A stretch of DNA of 10,508 nucleotides from Oscillospiraceae bacterium. Lineage in GTDB: Bacteria; Bacillota; Clostridia; Oscillospirales; Oscillospiraceae. Made by a program: the position numbers and the translations under genes. The DNA lies in NCBI GenBank assembly GCA_902802215.1, contig CADCLH010000054.1, positions 1 to 10,508 of the forward strand. The letters are read 5' to 3'. A model generated the notes under the pieces. The model was not told where the DNA came from and searched no databases. It was given only the letters and a program-made list of their open reading frames with translations. This document shows, one piece after another, positions 1-6,221 of this stretch; within the stretch, counting starts at the first letter, position 1; every line of letters begins with the position of its first letter.

Positions 1-722
1 TCCGTCAGGCGTCCGGCCTGCGCGAAGACCTCGGCCGGCGTCCCGTCGAGGGCGACGTGTCCGCGGTCGAAGACGATGATGCGCTCGGCGAGCTGAGCCA
101 CCTCGTCCATGCTGTGGCTGACCAGCAGCACGGTCGAGCCGCTCTCCTCGCGGTAGCGGCGGATGTTGCCGAGCAGCTGGGCGCAGCCCGCGGGGTCGAG
201 TCCCGCCGTCGGCTCGTCGAGGATCAGCACCTCGGGCCGCATGGCGATCACGCCCGCGATGGCGATACGGCGCTTCTGCCCGCCGGACAGCTCCAGCGGC
301 GAGCGCTCGAACAGGGCCTCGTCGACGCCGGTGAAGCGCGCGGCCTCGCGCACGCGCTCGTCGATCTCGCTCTCGGGCAGCTTCATGTTGCGCGGCCCGA
401 AGGCGATGTCCCGCCAGACCGTCTCCTCAAAGAGCTGGTACTCCGGGTACTGGAACACCAGACCGACCTTCCACTTGACGTCGCGCCGGGCGTATTTGTC
501 GCGGTTGATGTCCTCGCCGTCGAGCAGCACGCGCCCGCCCGTCGGCTGGAGCAGCGCGTCGAGGTGCTGGATGAAGGTCGATTTGCCCGACCCGGTGTGC
601 CCGATCACCGCGGCGAGCTGCCCCGCCGGGATCGTGAGCGACACGTCCTCGATGGCCGTCTGTTCAAAGGGCGTGCCCGCGCTGTAGACGTGGGTCAGGC
701 CCTCGGTTCTGATCTCTGCCAT
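1..722 (-). CDS. ecfA2: ECF transporter ATPase EcfA2 (3' end outside window)
   Basis: ATP-binding subunit of an energy-coupling factor importer. With EcfA1 it forms the cytoplasmic ATPase pair that drives EcfT and exchangeable vitamin- or metal-binding S subunits. The 240 codons in the window contain Walker A GHTGSGKST (residues 41-49), Q-loop Gln91 in FQYPEYQ, signature LSGGQKRR (145-152), Walker B VLILDEP (165-171), a D-loop in GLDP (174-177) and the switch His203. The GHTGSGKST form and the FQYPE Q-loop favour EcfA2 over EcfA1. The ATG at 720-722 has a GGAGGG site (732-737) nine bases upstream, lying inside the end of ecfA1; the two genes are only 4 bp apart, so translation is probably coupled. 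The reading frame runs off the left edge, so the C-terminus (about 45 residues by comparison with the family) and any following ecfT are not visible. Subunit assignment is from motifs only. Confidence 0.94.
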   Translation of the reverse strand, partial: MAEIRTEGLTHVYSAGTPFEQTAIEDVSLTIPAGQLAAVIGHTGSGKSTFIQHLDALLQPTGGRVLLDGEDINRDKYARRDVKWKVGLVFQYPEYQLFEETVWRDIAFGPRNMKLPESEIDERVREAARFTGVDEALFERSPLELSGGQKRRIAIAGVIAMRPEVLILDEPTAGLDPAGCAQLLGNIRRYREESGSTVLLVSHSMDEVAQLAERIIVFDRGHVALDGTPAEVFAQAGRLT

Positions 723-726
723 ATCT

Positions 727-1569
727 CTACGCCCTCCGCAGGAGCTCGCGCGCGATCTCATCCGCGCAGCCCTCGACGTCAAGCCTCTCCTCCGGCAGCG
801 ACATGCCCGCCGCGCGCAGATCGCCCAGCAGGCGGGTCGTCTCCGGCACGTCCAGGCCCTCGCGCTCCATGAGCGTCCGGTTTGCGAAAACCTCGGCGGG
901 CTTCCCGTCGGCGGCCACGGAGCCGTTGGACAGCACAATGAGCCGGTCGGCGTCAATGCACTCGTCCATGTGGTGGGTGATGAAGACTACGGTCATGCCC
1001 TTCGCCTTGCAGAGCGAATAGGCGGTGTCGACGACCTCTTTTCTCCCCTGGGGGTCGAGCATGGCCGTCGGCTCGTCGAGGACGATGATCTCCGGCTCCA
1101 TGGCGATGACGCCGGCGATGGCCACGCGCTGCTTCTGGCCGCCGGAGAGCAGATGCGGGGCATGCAGGCGGTAGTCGTACATGCCGACGAGGCGCAGGGA
1201 GGCGTCGACGCGCCTGCGGATCTCCGCGGGGGGCACGCCGAGGTTTTCCGGCGCGAAGGCGACGTCGTCCTCCACGACGTTGGCGACGATCTGGTTGTCG
1301 GGGTTCTGGAACACCATCCCGACGCGGCGGCGCAGCTCCAGCACGCGCGCCTCGTCGGCGGTGTCGATGCCGTCGACGAGCACCCGCCCCGCATCGGGGA
1401 CGAGGATGGCGTTCATGTGCTTGGCGAGCGTGGATTTGCCCGAGCCGTTGTGGCCGAGCACGGCGACGAAGCTCCCCTTTTCGATCGTGAGATCGACGCC
1501 GCACAGGCTCTCCAGCTCGTCGCCGGGGTAGGTATAGTGTACGTTTTCAAAAACGATGATCGGTTCCAA
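727..1569 (-). CDS. ecfA1: ECF transporter ATPase EcfA1
   Basis: 280-residue ABC ATPase, the partner of EcfA2 in an energy-coupling factor vitamin/metal importer at the inner face of the membrane. Walker A GHNGSGKST is at 39-47, Q-loop Gln88 in FQNPDNQ, signature LSGGQKQR at 141-148, Walker B IIVLDEP at 161-167, MLDP at 170-173 and the H-loop His199. The length and the FQNPDNQ motif are typical of EcfA1. The start is a TTG at 1567-1569: an in-frame TGA lies four codons upstream (1579-1581), and GAGGA (1576-1580) sits six bases before the TTG. It follows the methyltransferase gene after 34 bp with no terminator, and ecfA2 follows after 4 bp, so the three genes are probably one transcript. Substrate range depends on S subunits that are not in this window. 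Confidence 0.96.
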   Translation of the reverse strand: MEPIIVFENVHYTYPGDELESLCGVDLTIEKGSFVAVLGHNGSGKSTLAKHMNAILVPDAGRVLVDGIDTADEARVLELRRRVGMVFQNPDNQIVANVVEDDVAFAPENLGVPPAEIRRRVDASLRLVGMYDYRLHAPHLLSGGQKQRVAIAGVIAMEPEIIVLDEPTAMLDPQGRKEVVDTAYSLCKAKGMTVVFITHHMDECIDADRLIVLSNGSVAADGKPAEVFANRTLMEREGLDVPETTRLLGDLRAAGMSLPEERLDVEGCADEIARELLRRA

Positions 1570-1603
1570 CGTTGTTCCTCAACTCTGTTCCTGGCAAAAG
1601 ACC

Positions 1604-2467
1604 CTATTCCCGCGTCCACCTTGCGCTCGCCCCGCAGGGGAGGGCCAGGCCGCTCTCGGTGACGGGCAGGCCGAGCTCCTGCGCTTCGGAGCGGCCGCCG
1701 AATTTCCTTGTGAAGATGCTCTCGGTCACGTAGCGCAGCGTCGAGGCCGACAGCCCCGTGGTGTAGGCGTTGATGAGCACGAACAGCGGCTCGTCCGACA
1801 GCACCCCGGCGCACAGCGACACGAAGGGCCAGAGGTTCTGTTCGAGCTTCCAGACCTCGCCGCCGGGGCCGCGCCCGTAGGAGGGCGGGTCCATGATGAT
1901 CGCGTCGTAGCTCCGGCCGCGCCGGATCTCGCGCTCGACGAACTTGGCGCAGTCGTCCACGATCCAGCGCACCGGGGCGTCCGCGACGCCCGAGGCGGCG
2001 GCGTTCTCGCGCCCCCAGGCGACCATGCCCTTCGCGGCGTCGACGTGGCAGACCGAGGCCCCGGCCTTGAGGCAGGCGCAGGTGGCCGCGCCCGTGTAGC
2101 CGAAGAGGTTGAGCACGCTGATTGCCCGGCCCGCGCCCCGGATCTTCTCCATGGCCCAGTCCCAGTTGGCGGCCTGCTCGGGAAAGAGGCCGGTGTGCTT
2201 GAAGTTCATGGGCTTCACGTTGAACGTGAGCTCCTTATAGCGCACGCGCCAGGCCTCGGGCAGATCGCCGCGGTCCCAGCTGCCGCCTCCGCTCTCGCTG
2301 CGGCGGTAGCGGGCGTTGCGGTCGTTCCAGTGCGCGTTCCGGCGCGGGGTGTCCCAGATCGCCTGGGGGTCCGGGCGCACGAGGTAGTATTTCCCCCAGC
2401 GCTCGAGCTTTTCGCCCTTTGAGCAGTCGATCAGTTCAAAATCCTGCCATTGATCCGCAATCCACAT
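1604..2467 (-). CDS. Class I SAM-dependent methyltransferase (PF10672/RlmI-like)
   Basis: 287-residue cytoplasmic methyltransferase. The SAM-binding motif I VLNLFGYTG is at 118-126, the acidic ribose-binding residue is probably Asp143, and the motif IV DPPSYG is at 193-198. The preceding NFKHTGLFPEQ (88-98) is typical of the RlmI/PF10672 rRNA methyltransferase-like group (COG1092). It lacks an obvious PUA RNA-binding domain at the N-terminus. After motif IV, where m5C enzymes of this group carry a catalytic cysteine, it reads INAYTTG, so cytosine-C5 chemistry is doubtful and the substrate is unknown. The start is the ATG at 2465-2467 with GGAGA five bases upstream (2473-2477). A longer frame begins at the ATG at 2531-2533, but that codon lies upstream of the predicted transcription start and would add a 22-residue AT-rich tail. 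The gene heads the ecfA1-ecfA2 operon. Confidence 0.85.
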   Translation of the reverse strand: MWIADQWQDFELIDCSKGEKLERWGKYYLVRPDPQAIWDTPRRNAHWNDRNARYRRSESGGGSWDRGDLPEAWRVRYKELTFNVKPMNFKHTGLFPEQAANWDWAMEKIRGAGRAISVLNLFGYTGAATCACLKAGASVCHVDAAKGMVAWGRENAAASGVADAPVRWIVDDCAKFVEREIRRGRSYDAIIMDPPSYGRGPGGEVWKLEQNLWPFVSLCAGVLSDEPLFVLINAYTTGLSASTLRYVTESIFTRKFGGRSEAQELGLPVTESGLALPCGASARWTRE

Positions 2468-2472
2468 AGCCG

Positions 2473-2477
2473 TCTCC
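2473..2477 (-). promoter_or_regulatory. Ribosome binding site deciding the methyltransferase start
   Basis: GGAGA on the minus strand, five bases before the ATG at 2465-2467. Together with the promoter at 2524-2552 it fixes this start over the upstream in-frame ATG at 2533. Confidence 0.75.
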
Positions 2478-2523
2478 GTATTCCGCCGCGTATTATTTAT
2501 AGTACTCCGATCATAACTTGTGT

Positions 2524-2552
2524 ATTGTAGCATGGAATCCCCCCGCGGTCAA
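2524..2552 (-). promoter_or_regulatory. Sigma-A-type promoter of the methyltransferase-ecfA operon
   Basis: On the minus strand, TTGACC (2547-2552), a 17-base spacer and TACAAT (2524-2529). Each hexamer is one base from consensus and the spacing is optimal. Transcription would begin near 2517, giving a leader of about 50 bases before the ATG at 2467. The leader is AT-rich compared with its surroundings. Confidence 0.8.
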
Positions 2553-2572
2553 GACAGCTTGCGGCGGCGGGG

Positions 2573-2615
2573 CAGCCTGTCAAGAAAGACCCCCGGGGGA
2601 CTTTCTGACAGGCTG
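2573..2615. repeat. Long imperfect inverted repeat without a T tract
   Basis: The arms meet at CCCCC|GGGGG (2590-2599) and extend outward to CAGCCTGTC (2573-2581) and GACAGGCTG (2607-2615). There are about 20 complementary pairs with one A-A mismatch (2589/2600) and one bulged base (2582). No T-run follows on either strand, so this is not a textbook intrinsic terminator. It lies between the terminator at 2618-2651 and the methyltransferase promoter, and could act as a back-up terminator, a 3'-end stabiliser or a protein site. Confidence 0.75.
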
Positions 2616-2617
2616 AA

Positions 2618-2651
2618 CGAAAAACAGGCCGGTTTCCCAGCCTGTTTTTCG
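2618..2651 (-). terminator. Intrinsic terminator after the TPM gene
   Basis: Perfect 12-bp stem, CGAAAAACAGGC (2618-2629) with GCCTGTTTTTCG (2640-2651), and a 10-base loop. It begins four bases after the TPM stop codon. The A-rich and T-rich bases sit within the stem, so it can work in both directions, but only the minus-strand operon reads into it here. Confidence 0.85.
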
Positions 2652-2655
2652 TTGC

Positions 2656-3486
2656 TCAGAATTTCCCGCTGTGGTGGGAGAAGCCGCCGGAGTTGACGCT
2701 CGTGCCGCCGGCGTGGCCTCCGCCCGGTCGGCTGGACGAGGTGTTCTTCGGGATGATCTGCCTCGTCACGCTGCGGTTGATGAACTGGTCCGAGCGCTCG
2801 CGCAGCTGCAAACCGCCGCGGGAGACATAGTTGGCCGCCTTTGTCTGCCTGACGGCGGTCTTCGACTTCCTTTTGAAGCCGCCGACGACCATGCCCGCGA
2901 CCAGACTCGGGAACAGCACGATGATCAGCGCCTCCGCGGGCGTGATGCCGCGCTGCGGAGGATCGGGGATCCACTGGTCCAGCGGATCCCCGTTTCTCGC
3001 GCGGGCGATCAGCCTGCCGCTGTTTTCGACAAAATCGGCAAAGCCGCCCGCCCAGTCGTTGGCGCGGAAGTTGTCGAGGAAGGTGTTTGCGAGCTGCTGC
3101 TTGCCGTAGTCGGTAAAGGCGTAGTTGCCGAAATCCCCGTAGGCGGTGAGGTCGTAATCCCGGCCGTCCATGCTCATCGAGAGCAGGATGCCGTTTTTCC
3201 CCTCGCCCTCGCCGAGCTCGTAGGTCTTGTAGATGGCCTCGGAGAAGTTCTCGATGGAGCCGTTGACGTAGGTCTTGTAATTGTCCACCACGACGATGTA
3301 CACGCCGCAGCCGGTGTCCGCGGCGATCTGCGCCGCCTGCGAATTGAGGCTCTCGCGCGTCTCGGCGGAGAGGATGTTCGCGTAGTCGCTGACGTAGTCG
3401 AGCTTCGCCTCGGCCCGGGCCGCGTGCGGCAGGGCCAGCAGCAGGGCCGCGCAGAGGAGGAGACTGAAAAGAAAGCGTTTCTTCAT
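2656..3486 (-). CDS. TPM-domain membrane/secreted protein (YdjH-like)
   Basis: 276-residue protein of the TPM family (TLP18.3/Psb32/MOLO-1, PF04536). An N-terminal signal peptide (1-25, KKR then a leucine-rich core, likely cut after ARA) is followed by the TPM domain (about 28-165) with YVSDYANIL (31-39), the central strand VYIVVVDNY (62-70) and GKNGILL (96-102). A membrane segment (about 183-204), a basic region and a Gly/Ser/His-rich tail (250-276) complete it. This layout of signal, TPM, membrane helix and Gly-rich tail is standard for bacterial members, so the TPM domain should face outside. The ATG at 3484-3486 has GGGAGG about seven bases upstream. It is the last gene of the SPFH operon, 12 bp after the zinc-ribbon gene. 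Some TPM proteins have reported phosphatase activity, but no catalytic residue is claimed here. The nearest known analogue by context is B. subtilis YdjH. Confidence 0.88.
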   Translation of the reverse strand: MKKRFLFSLLLCAALLLALPHAARAEAKLDYVSDYANILSAETRESLNSQAAQIAADTGCGVYIVVVDNYKTYVNGSIENFSEAIYKTYELGEGEGKNGILLSMSMDGRDYDLTAYGDFGNYAFTDYGKQQLANTFLDNFRANDWAGGFADFVENSGRLIARARNGDPLDQWIPDPPQRGITPAEALIIVLFPSLVAGMVVGGFKRKSKTAVRQTKAANYVSRGGLQLRERSDQFINRSVTRQIIPKNTSSSRPGGGHAGGTSVNSGGFSHHSGKF

Positions 3487-3498
3487 GCCCGGCCTCCC

Positions 3499-4599
3499 TC
3501 AGTAAAACAGCGCGGTCAGCAGCGCCATGAGCGGCAGGGCGATGCCCGCGAACCACGCCAGCATCTTCCCCTTGGACACGGGCAGATCCCCGATGAGCTT
3601 GCCGGTCTGGCCGTTCATTGCGAAGAGGAAGTTCTTCCCGTCGTAATTCGTCGCCAGCAGCCACACGGGCAGCAGGGCGTAGCTGGTCCGGCTGCGGCGG
3701 ACGCTGATCTGGCGGCTCTCGGGCGTGCAGCTCGAATAGCCGCTGACCGTCCCGGCGAGCAGCTCCTCCGCGGTATTCTGCGCGCGCAGATCCACGCGGG
3801 CGTAGCAGTCCTCGGGCTTCACGTCGTACTTGTCGGCCAGAAAGCCCGGCAGATAGGCGTTGGAGAAGGGCTTGAGCTCGGAGTAGTCATAGGGCTCGAT
3901 CGCGTCCATGTGGGCGTCGGGCATCTTGCTCGAGGCGTCCGCGGGGATCTTGTCGAAGCTCACCACGCCGGAGCGCCGGACCCGGTAGTATTCGGTGGTC
4001 GTAATGATCTCCCGGCCCGTCGTCACCGAGTTGACGCGCGTGCCCTGAAAGCGCATGTCCGCGTCGACCGTGCCGTCGAAGAGCCAGAAGGGGACGTAGA
4101 CGCCCTTGATCTCTTCAATGTGGTTGCGGTCGGAAAACGCGTTCGGGAGCAGCTTCTTGCCGCGGTAGTAGTTCTTCAGCGCCTTTTTGGCGGCCTCCTT
4201 GTCGAGCTTGAAGGGGATGACCCAGTCCGGCTTGAGCATGTCGGAGAGCTGTCCCGGCACGATGGAGGGGTTGTTGCAGTAGGGGCAGGCCGTCGCGGCG
4301 GTGTTCTCGTCGCAGATCAGCTCCGCGCCGCAGCTCGGGCAGTTGTAGACCCGCAGGCCCTCGTCCTCGGCCCAGTTGCTCGGGGCGTAGTCCGGCTCCT
4401 GGGCCTGCTGCTCCGCCTGCGCCTGCGCGGCAGCCGAGGCGGCGGCCGCCGCCTCGTCCTTGTCCCTGTACAGCGCCTCGATCTCCTGCACCGTGAAGCG
4501 GCTGCCGCAGTAGTCGCACGCGAGCATGCCGCTCGCCCCGTCGAAGCGCAGCGGACCCGTGCAGGACGGGCACTGATAGTTGGTTATCTGACTTGCCAC
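3499..4599 (-). CDS. Double zinc-ribbon protein with C-terminal membrane anchor (YdjG-like)
   Basis: 366 residues. Two Cys4 zinc ribbons lie at the N-terminus: Cys10/Cys13/Cys28/Cys31 and Cys87/Cys90/Cys105/Cys108. They are joined by an Ala/Gln-rich stretch (49-68) that is probably helical. A long beta-rich middle region (about 125-340) contains VYVPFWLFDG and ends with LPVWLLATNY, as in proteins often annotated as 'TFIIB-type zinc ribbon-containing'. One hydrophobic helix (346-366) forms the extreme C-terminus, so it is probably tail-anchored with the ribbons in the cytosol. The start is GTG (4597-4599): an in-frame TGA is three codons upstream and GAGGTG (4607-4612) is seven bases before it. 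It lies 31 bp after the SPFH gene and 12 bp before the TPM gene. Resemblance to YdjG rests on architecture and neighbours. Labels such as PriA helicase or TFIIB would reflect only the zinc ribbons; no helicase motifs are present. Confidence 0.85.
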   Translation of the reverse strand: MASQITNYQCPSCTGPLRFDGASGMLACDYCGSRFTVQEIEALYRDKDEAAAAASAAAQAQAEQQAQEPDYAPSNWAEDEGLRVYNCPSCGAELICDENTAATACPYCNNPSIVPGQLSDMLKPDWVIPFKLDKEAAKKALKNYYRGKKLLPNAFSDRNHIEEIKGVYVPFWLFDGTVDADMRFQGTRVNSVTTGREIITTTEYYRVRRSGVVSFDKIPADASSKMPDAHMDAIEPYDYSELKPFSNAYLPGFLADKYDVKPEDCYARVDLRAQNTAEELLAGTVSGYSSCTPESRQISVRRSRTSYALLPVWLLATNYDGKNFLFAMNGQTGKLIGDLPVSKGKMLAWFAGIALPLMALLTALFY

Positions 4600-4606
4600 A
4601 GGCTTT

Positions 4607-4612
4607 CACCTC
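4607..4612 (-). promoter_or_regulatory. Ribosome binding site for the GTG-start zinc-ribbon gene
   Basis: GAGGTG on the minus strand, seven bases before the GTG at 4597-4599. The in-frame TGA between site and start excludes a longer product. Confidence 0.7.
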
Positions 4613-4630
4613 GCTTGGATGGCGGAGAGA

Positions 4631-5944
4631 TCAGACGATGTCTCCTTCGTCAAAGGGGTCGCCGCACTCGGGGCAGAACTTGGGCGGATGGGTCGGGTCC
4701 TCCGGCTCCCAGCCGCACTTGTCGCACTTGTAGAGCGGAGCCGCCGCGGGCTTCTTCGCGCCGCACTCAGCGCAGAACTTGCCCTTGTTGACCGCGCCGC
4801 AGGAGGGGCAGGTCCAGCCGTCGGGCGCGGGCTTCTTCGTGCCGCACTCGGTGCAGAACTTGCCGAAGGCCTGCTTGCCGCAGCCCGGGCAGGTCCAGGT
4901 CTCCTTTGCGGGCGCGCTCGCCGCGGCCTCGGGAGCGGGCTGCTGCGCGCCCATGCCGTAGAGGGCCGCCGCGTTCATGCCGCCGGCCTGCTGGGCCATG
5001 TTCATGCCCATGAAGCCGACCGCCGCGCCGCCGGCGTTGTTCGCCGCGCCCTGCATGGCCGCCGCCTGTGCGCCGACCAGGTGAGCCGCCGCCATCGTGG
5101 GATCGCGGAAGGCCGCGTTGCGCTGCATCTCCTTGATGAGCTTCTCGTCCTCCTCGTTGGCCTTGACGCTGGACACGCCGAAGGAGACGATCTCGAGGCC
5201 TCGGAGGTCGCGCCACTTGGCGGAGAGCACGTCGTTGAGGGCGTCGGCGATCTCGCCGGTGTGGGCGGGCAGCGCGGAGTAGCGGATCCCCATCTCGGAG
5301 ATCTTCGCGAAGGCGGGCTGCAGCGCGGTCAGCAGCTCGGTCTTGAGCTGGTTGTCAAGCTGGCTGCGGGTGTAGGCGTTCTGGACGTTGCCGCAGACGT
5401 TGGTGTAGAACAGGATGGGGTTGGAGATGCGGTAGGAGTACTCGCCGAAGCAGCGGATGGCGATGTCGATGTCGATGCCGGCGCGCTGGTCCACCACGCG
5501 GAACGGGACCGGGGAGGGGGTGCCGTACTTGTTGCCGACGATCTCCTTGGTGTTGAAGTAGTAGACGCGCTGATCCTTGGGGATCTCGCCGCCGAAGGTG
5601 AAGCGCTTGCCGAGGACCTTGAAGGTCTCCTTGACGGCGGTGCCGAGGTCGCCCGCGAAGACCGAGGGCTCGCTCGAGGCGTCGTAGCGGAACTCGCCCG
5701 GCTCGGCGCAGAGCTCGGCGATCTTGCCGTTGTCGACGATGATCATGCACTGACCGTCGGCCACCGCGACGACGGAGCCGTTGGAGATGACGTTGTCATT
5801 GCCCCGGTTGCTCTTTCCGGTGTTCTTTTTCCTGCCCTTGACGACGAGCGTCTCGGTGTCGAGCGCCTCGCAGTAGAAATACTCCTTCCACTGGTCGGCC
5901 AGCACGCTGTTGACAGCGCTCAAACCTGCCTGAATAAGACCCAT
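4631..5944 (-). CDS. SPFH-domain protein with three C-terminal zinc ribbons (YdjI-like)
   Basis: 437 residues. An SPFH/band-7-like domain ('virion core protein' family) covers about residues 20-275, including the SVVAVADGQCMIIVDNGKI segment and VYYFNTKEI. An Ala/Gly/Met-rich linker follows (about 285-347). Then come three Cys4 zinc ribbons: 352/355/364/367, 379/382/391/394 and 407/410/424/427. The acidic C-terminus is DEGDIV. There is no transmembrane helix, so it is probably a cytoplasmic scaffold that binds the membrane through partners. The start is the ATG at 5942-5944 with AAAGGAG (5953-5959) eight bases upstream; the reading frame stays open further upstream, but that stretch crosses the promoter and is not protein-like. 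It is the first gene of the SPFH, zinc-ribbon, TPM operon. By family and neighbours it resembles B. subtilis YdjI, which works with YdjG, YdjH and PspA at the membrane; PspA itself is absent here. Confidence 0.9.
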   Translation of the reverse strand: MGLIQAGLSAVNSVLADQWKEYFYCEALDTETLVVKGRKKNTGKSNRGNDNVISNGSVVAVADGQCMIIVDNGKIAELCAEPGEFRYDASSEPSVFAGDLGTAVKETFKVLGKRFTFGGEIPKDQRVYYFNTKEIVGNKYGTPSPVPFRVVDQRAGIDIDIAIRCFGEYSYRISNPILFYTNVCGNVQNAYTRSQLDNQLKTELLTALQPAFAKISEMGIRYSALPAHTGEIADALNDVLSAKWRDLRGLEIVSFGVSSVKANEEDEKLIKEMQRNAAFRDPTMAAAHLVGAQAAAMQGAANNAGGAAVGFMGMNMAQQAGGMNAAALYGMGAQQPAPEAAASAPAKETWTCPGCGKQAFGKFCTECGTKKPAPDGWTCPSCGAVNKGKFCAECGAKKPAAAPLYKCDKCGWEPEDPTHPPKFCPECGDPFDEGDIV

Positions 5945-5952
5945 TTGTATTT

Positions 5953-5959
5953 CTCCTTT
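5953..5959 (-). promoter_or_regulatory. Ribosome binding site deciding the SPFH start
   Basis: AAAGGAG on the minus strand, eight bases before the ATG at 5942-5944. It favours this start over upstream in-frame codons that continue through the promoter. Confidence 0.8.
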
Positions 5960-6007
5960 CGTTTGTCGCAGCGCGAAAAAGGCGTTTGCGCCGTTGCGTT
6001 CTTTTAC

Positions 6008-6016
6008 AGTATAGCA
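6008..6016 (-). promoter_or_regulatory. Extended -10 promoter of the SPFH operon
   Basis: On the minus strand, TGC followed by TATACT (hexamer 6008-6013, TG at 6015-6016): a TGN-extended -10 element. At 17 bases upstream there is only a poor -35 (TGGATT, about 3 of 6 matches), which fits an extended -10 promoter. Transcription would start near 6001, giving a leader of about 57 bases. Confidence 0.6.
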
Positions 6017-6144
6017 GGCTGTGTGTGAAAAATCCACTATATCTTTATGAAGAAAGAGGGTCCCCTCATCCGCTCTCCGGGCGCGGGAAGGAGGCGGCCC
6101 GCCGGCGGCGGTCGGCCCCTGCGGGGACGATTCGCGCTTCTTCA

Positions 6145-6174
6145 TTGACAAGCCGGGGCGGCATTGGCTATAAT
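6145..6174 (+). promoter_or_regulatory. Consensus sigma-A promoter of pgi
   Basis: TTGACA (6145-6150), an 18-base spacer and TATAAT (6169-6174): both hexamers are perfect consensus. Transcription would begin near 6181, about 40 bases before the pgi ATG. This suggests strong, housekeeping-level expression of pgi and of any genes read through from it. Confidence 0.9.
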
Positions 6175-6221
6175 AGAGCCACCAGAAACACCACACTACA
6201 ACAGATACAGGAGGCACTCTC

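Larger units (their letters stand above)
5945..6221. other. Divergent intergenic region between the SPFH operon and pgi
   Basis: 277 bp with two back-to-back promoters: an AT-richer part (about 6000-6055) with the SPFH promoter, and the pgi promoter at 6145-6174. Between them, 6060-6128 is very GC-rich and bounded by GTCCCC (6060-6065) and GGGGAC (6123-6128). No small gene or RNA gene was recognised here. Confidence 0.6.

Noticed and set aside
57..872. Plus-strand open frames opposite ecfA2
   Set aside because: They overlap an ABC ATPase with all motifs intact and have no protein-like features.
2573..2651. CRISPR-like or mobile-element repeat
   Set aside because: The repeated 8-mers are arms of two hairpins with no regular spacers, target duplication or transposase nearby.
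2671..4791. A 706-codon open frame on the plus strand opposite the TPM and zinc-ribbon genes
   Set aside because: Low-complexity Ala/Gly/Arg/Val-rich translation without domains or a ribosome site; it is a mirror of the minus-strand genes.
5975..5992. Small GGCG/CGCC hairpin followed by T's in the SPFH leader, considered as an attenuator
   Set aside because: The stem is only 4 bp, too weak to support a regulatory terminator.
4619..6028. A 469-codon open frame on the plus strand opposite the SPFH gene
   Set aside because: Shadow of the SPFH gene; its translation is Leu/Ala/Val/Asp-rich with no family resemblance.
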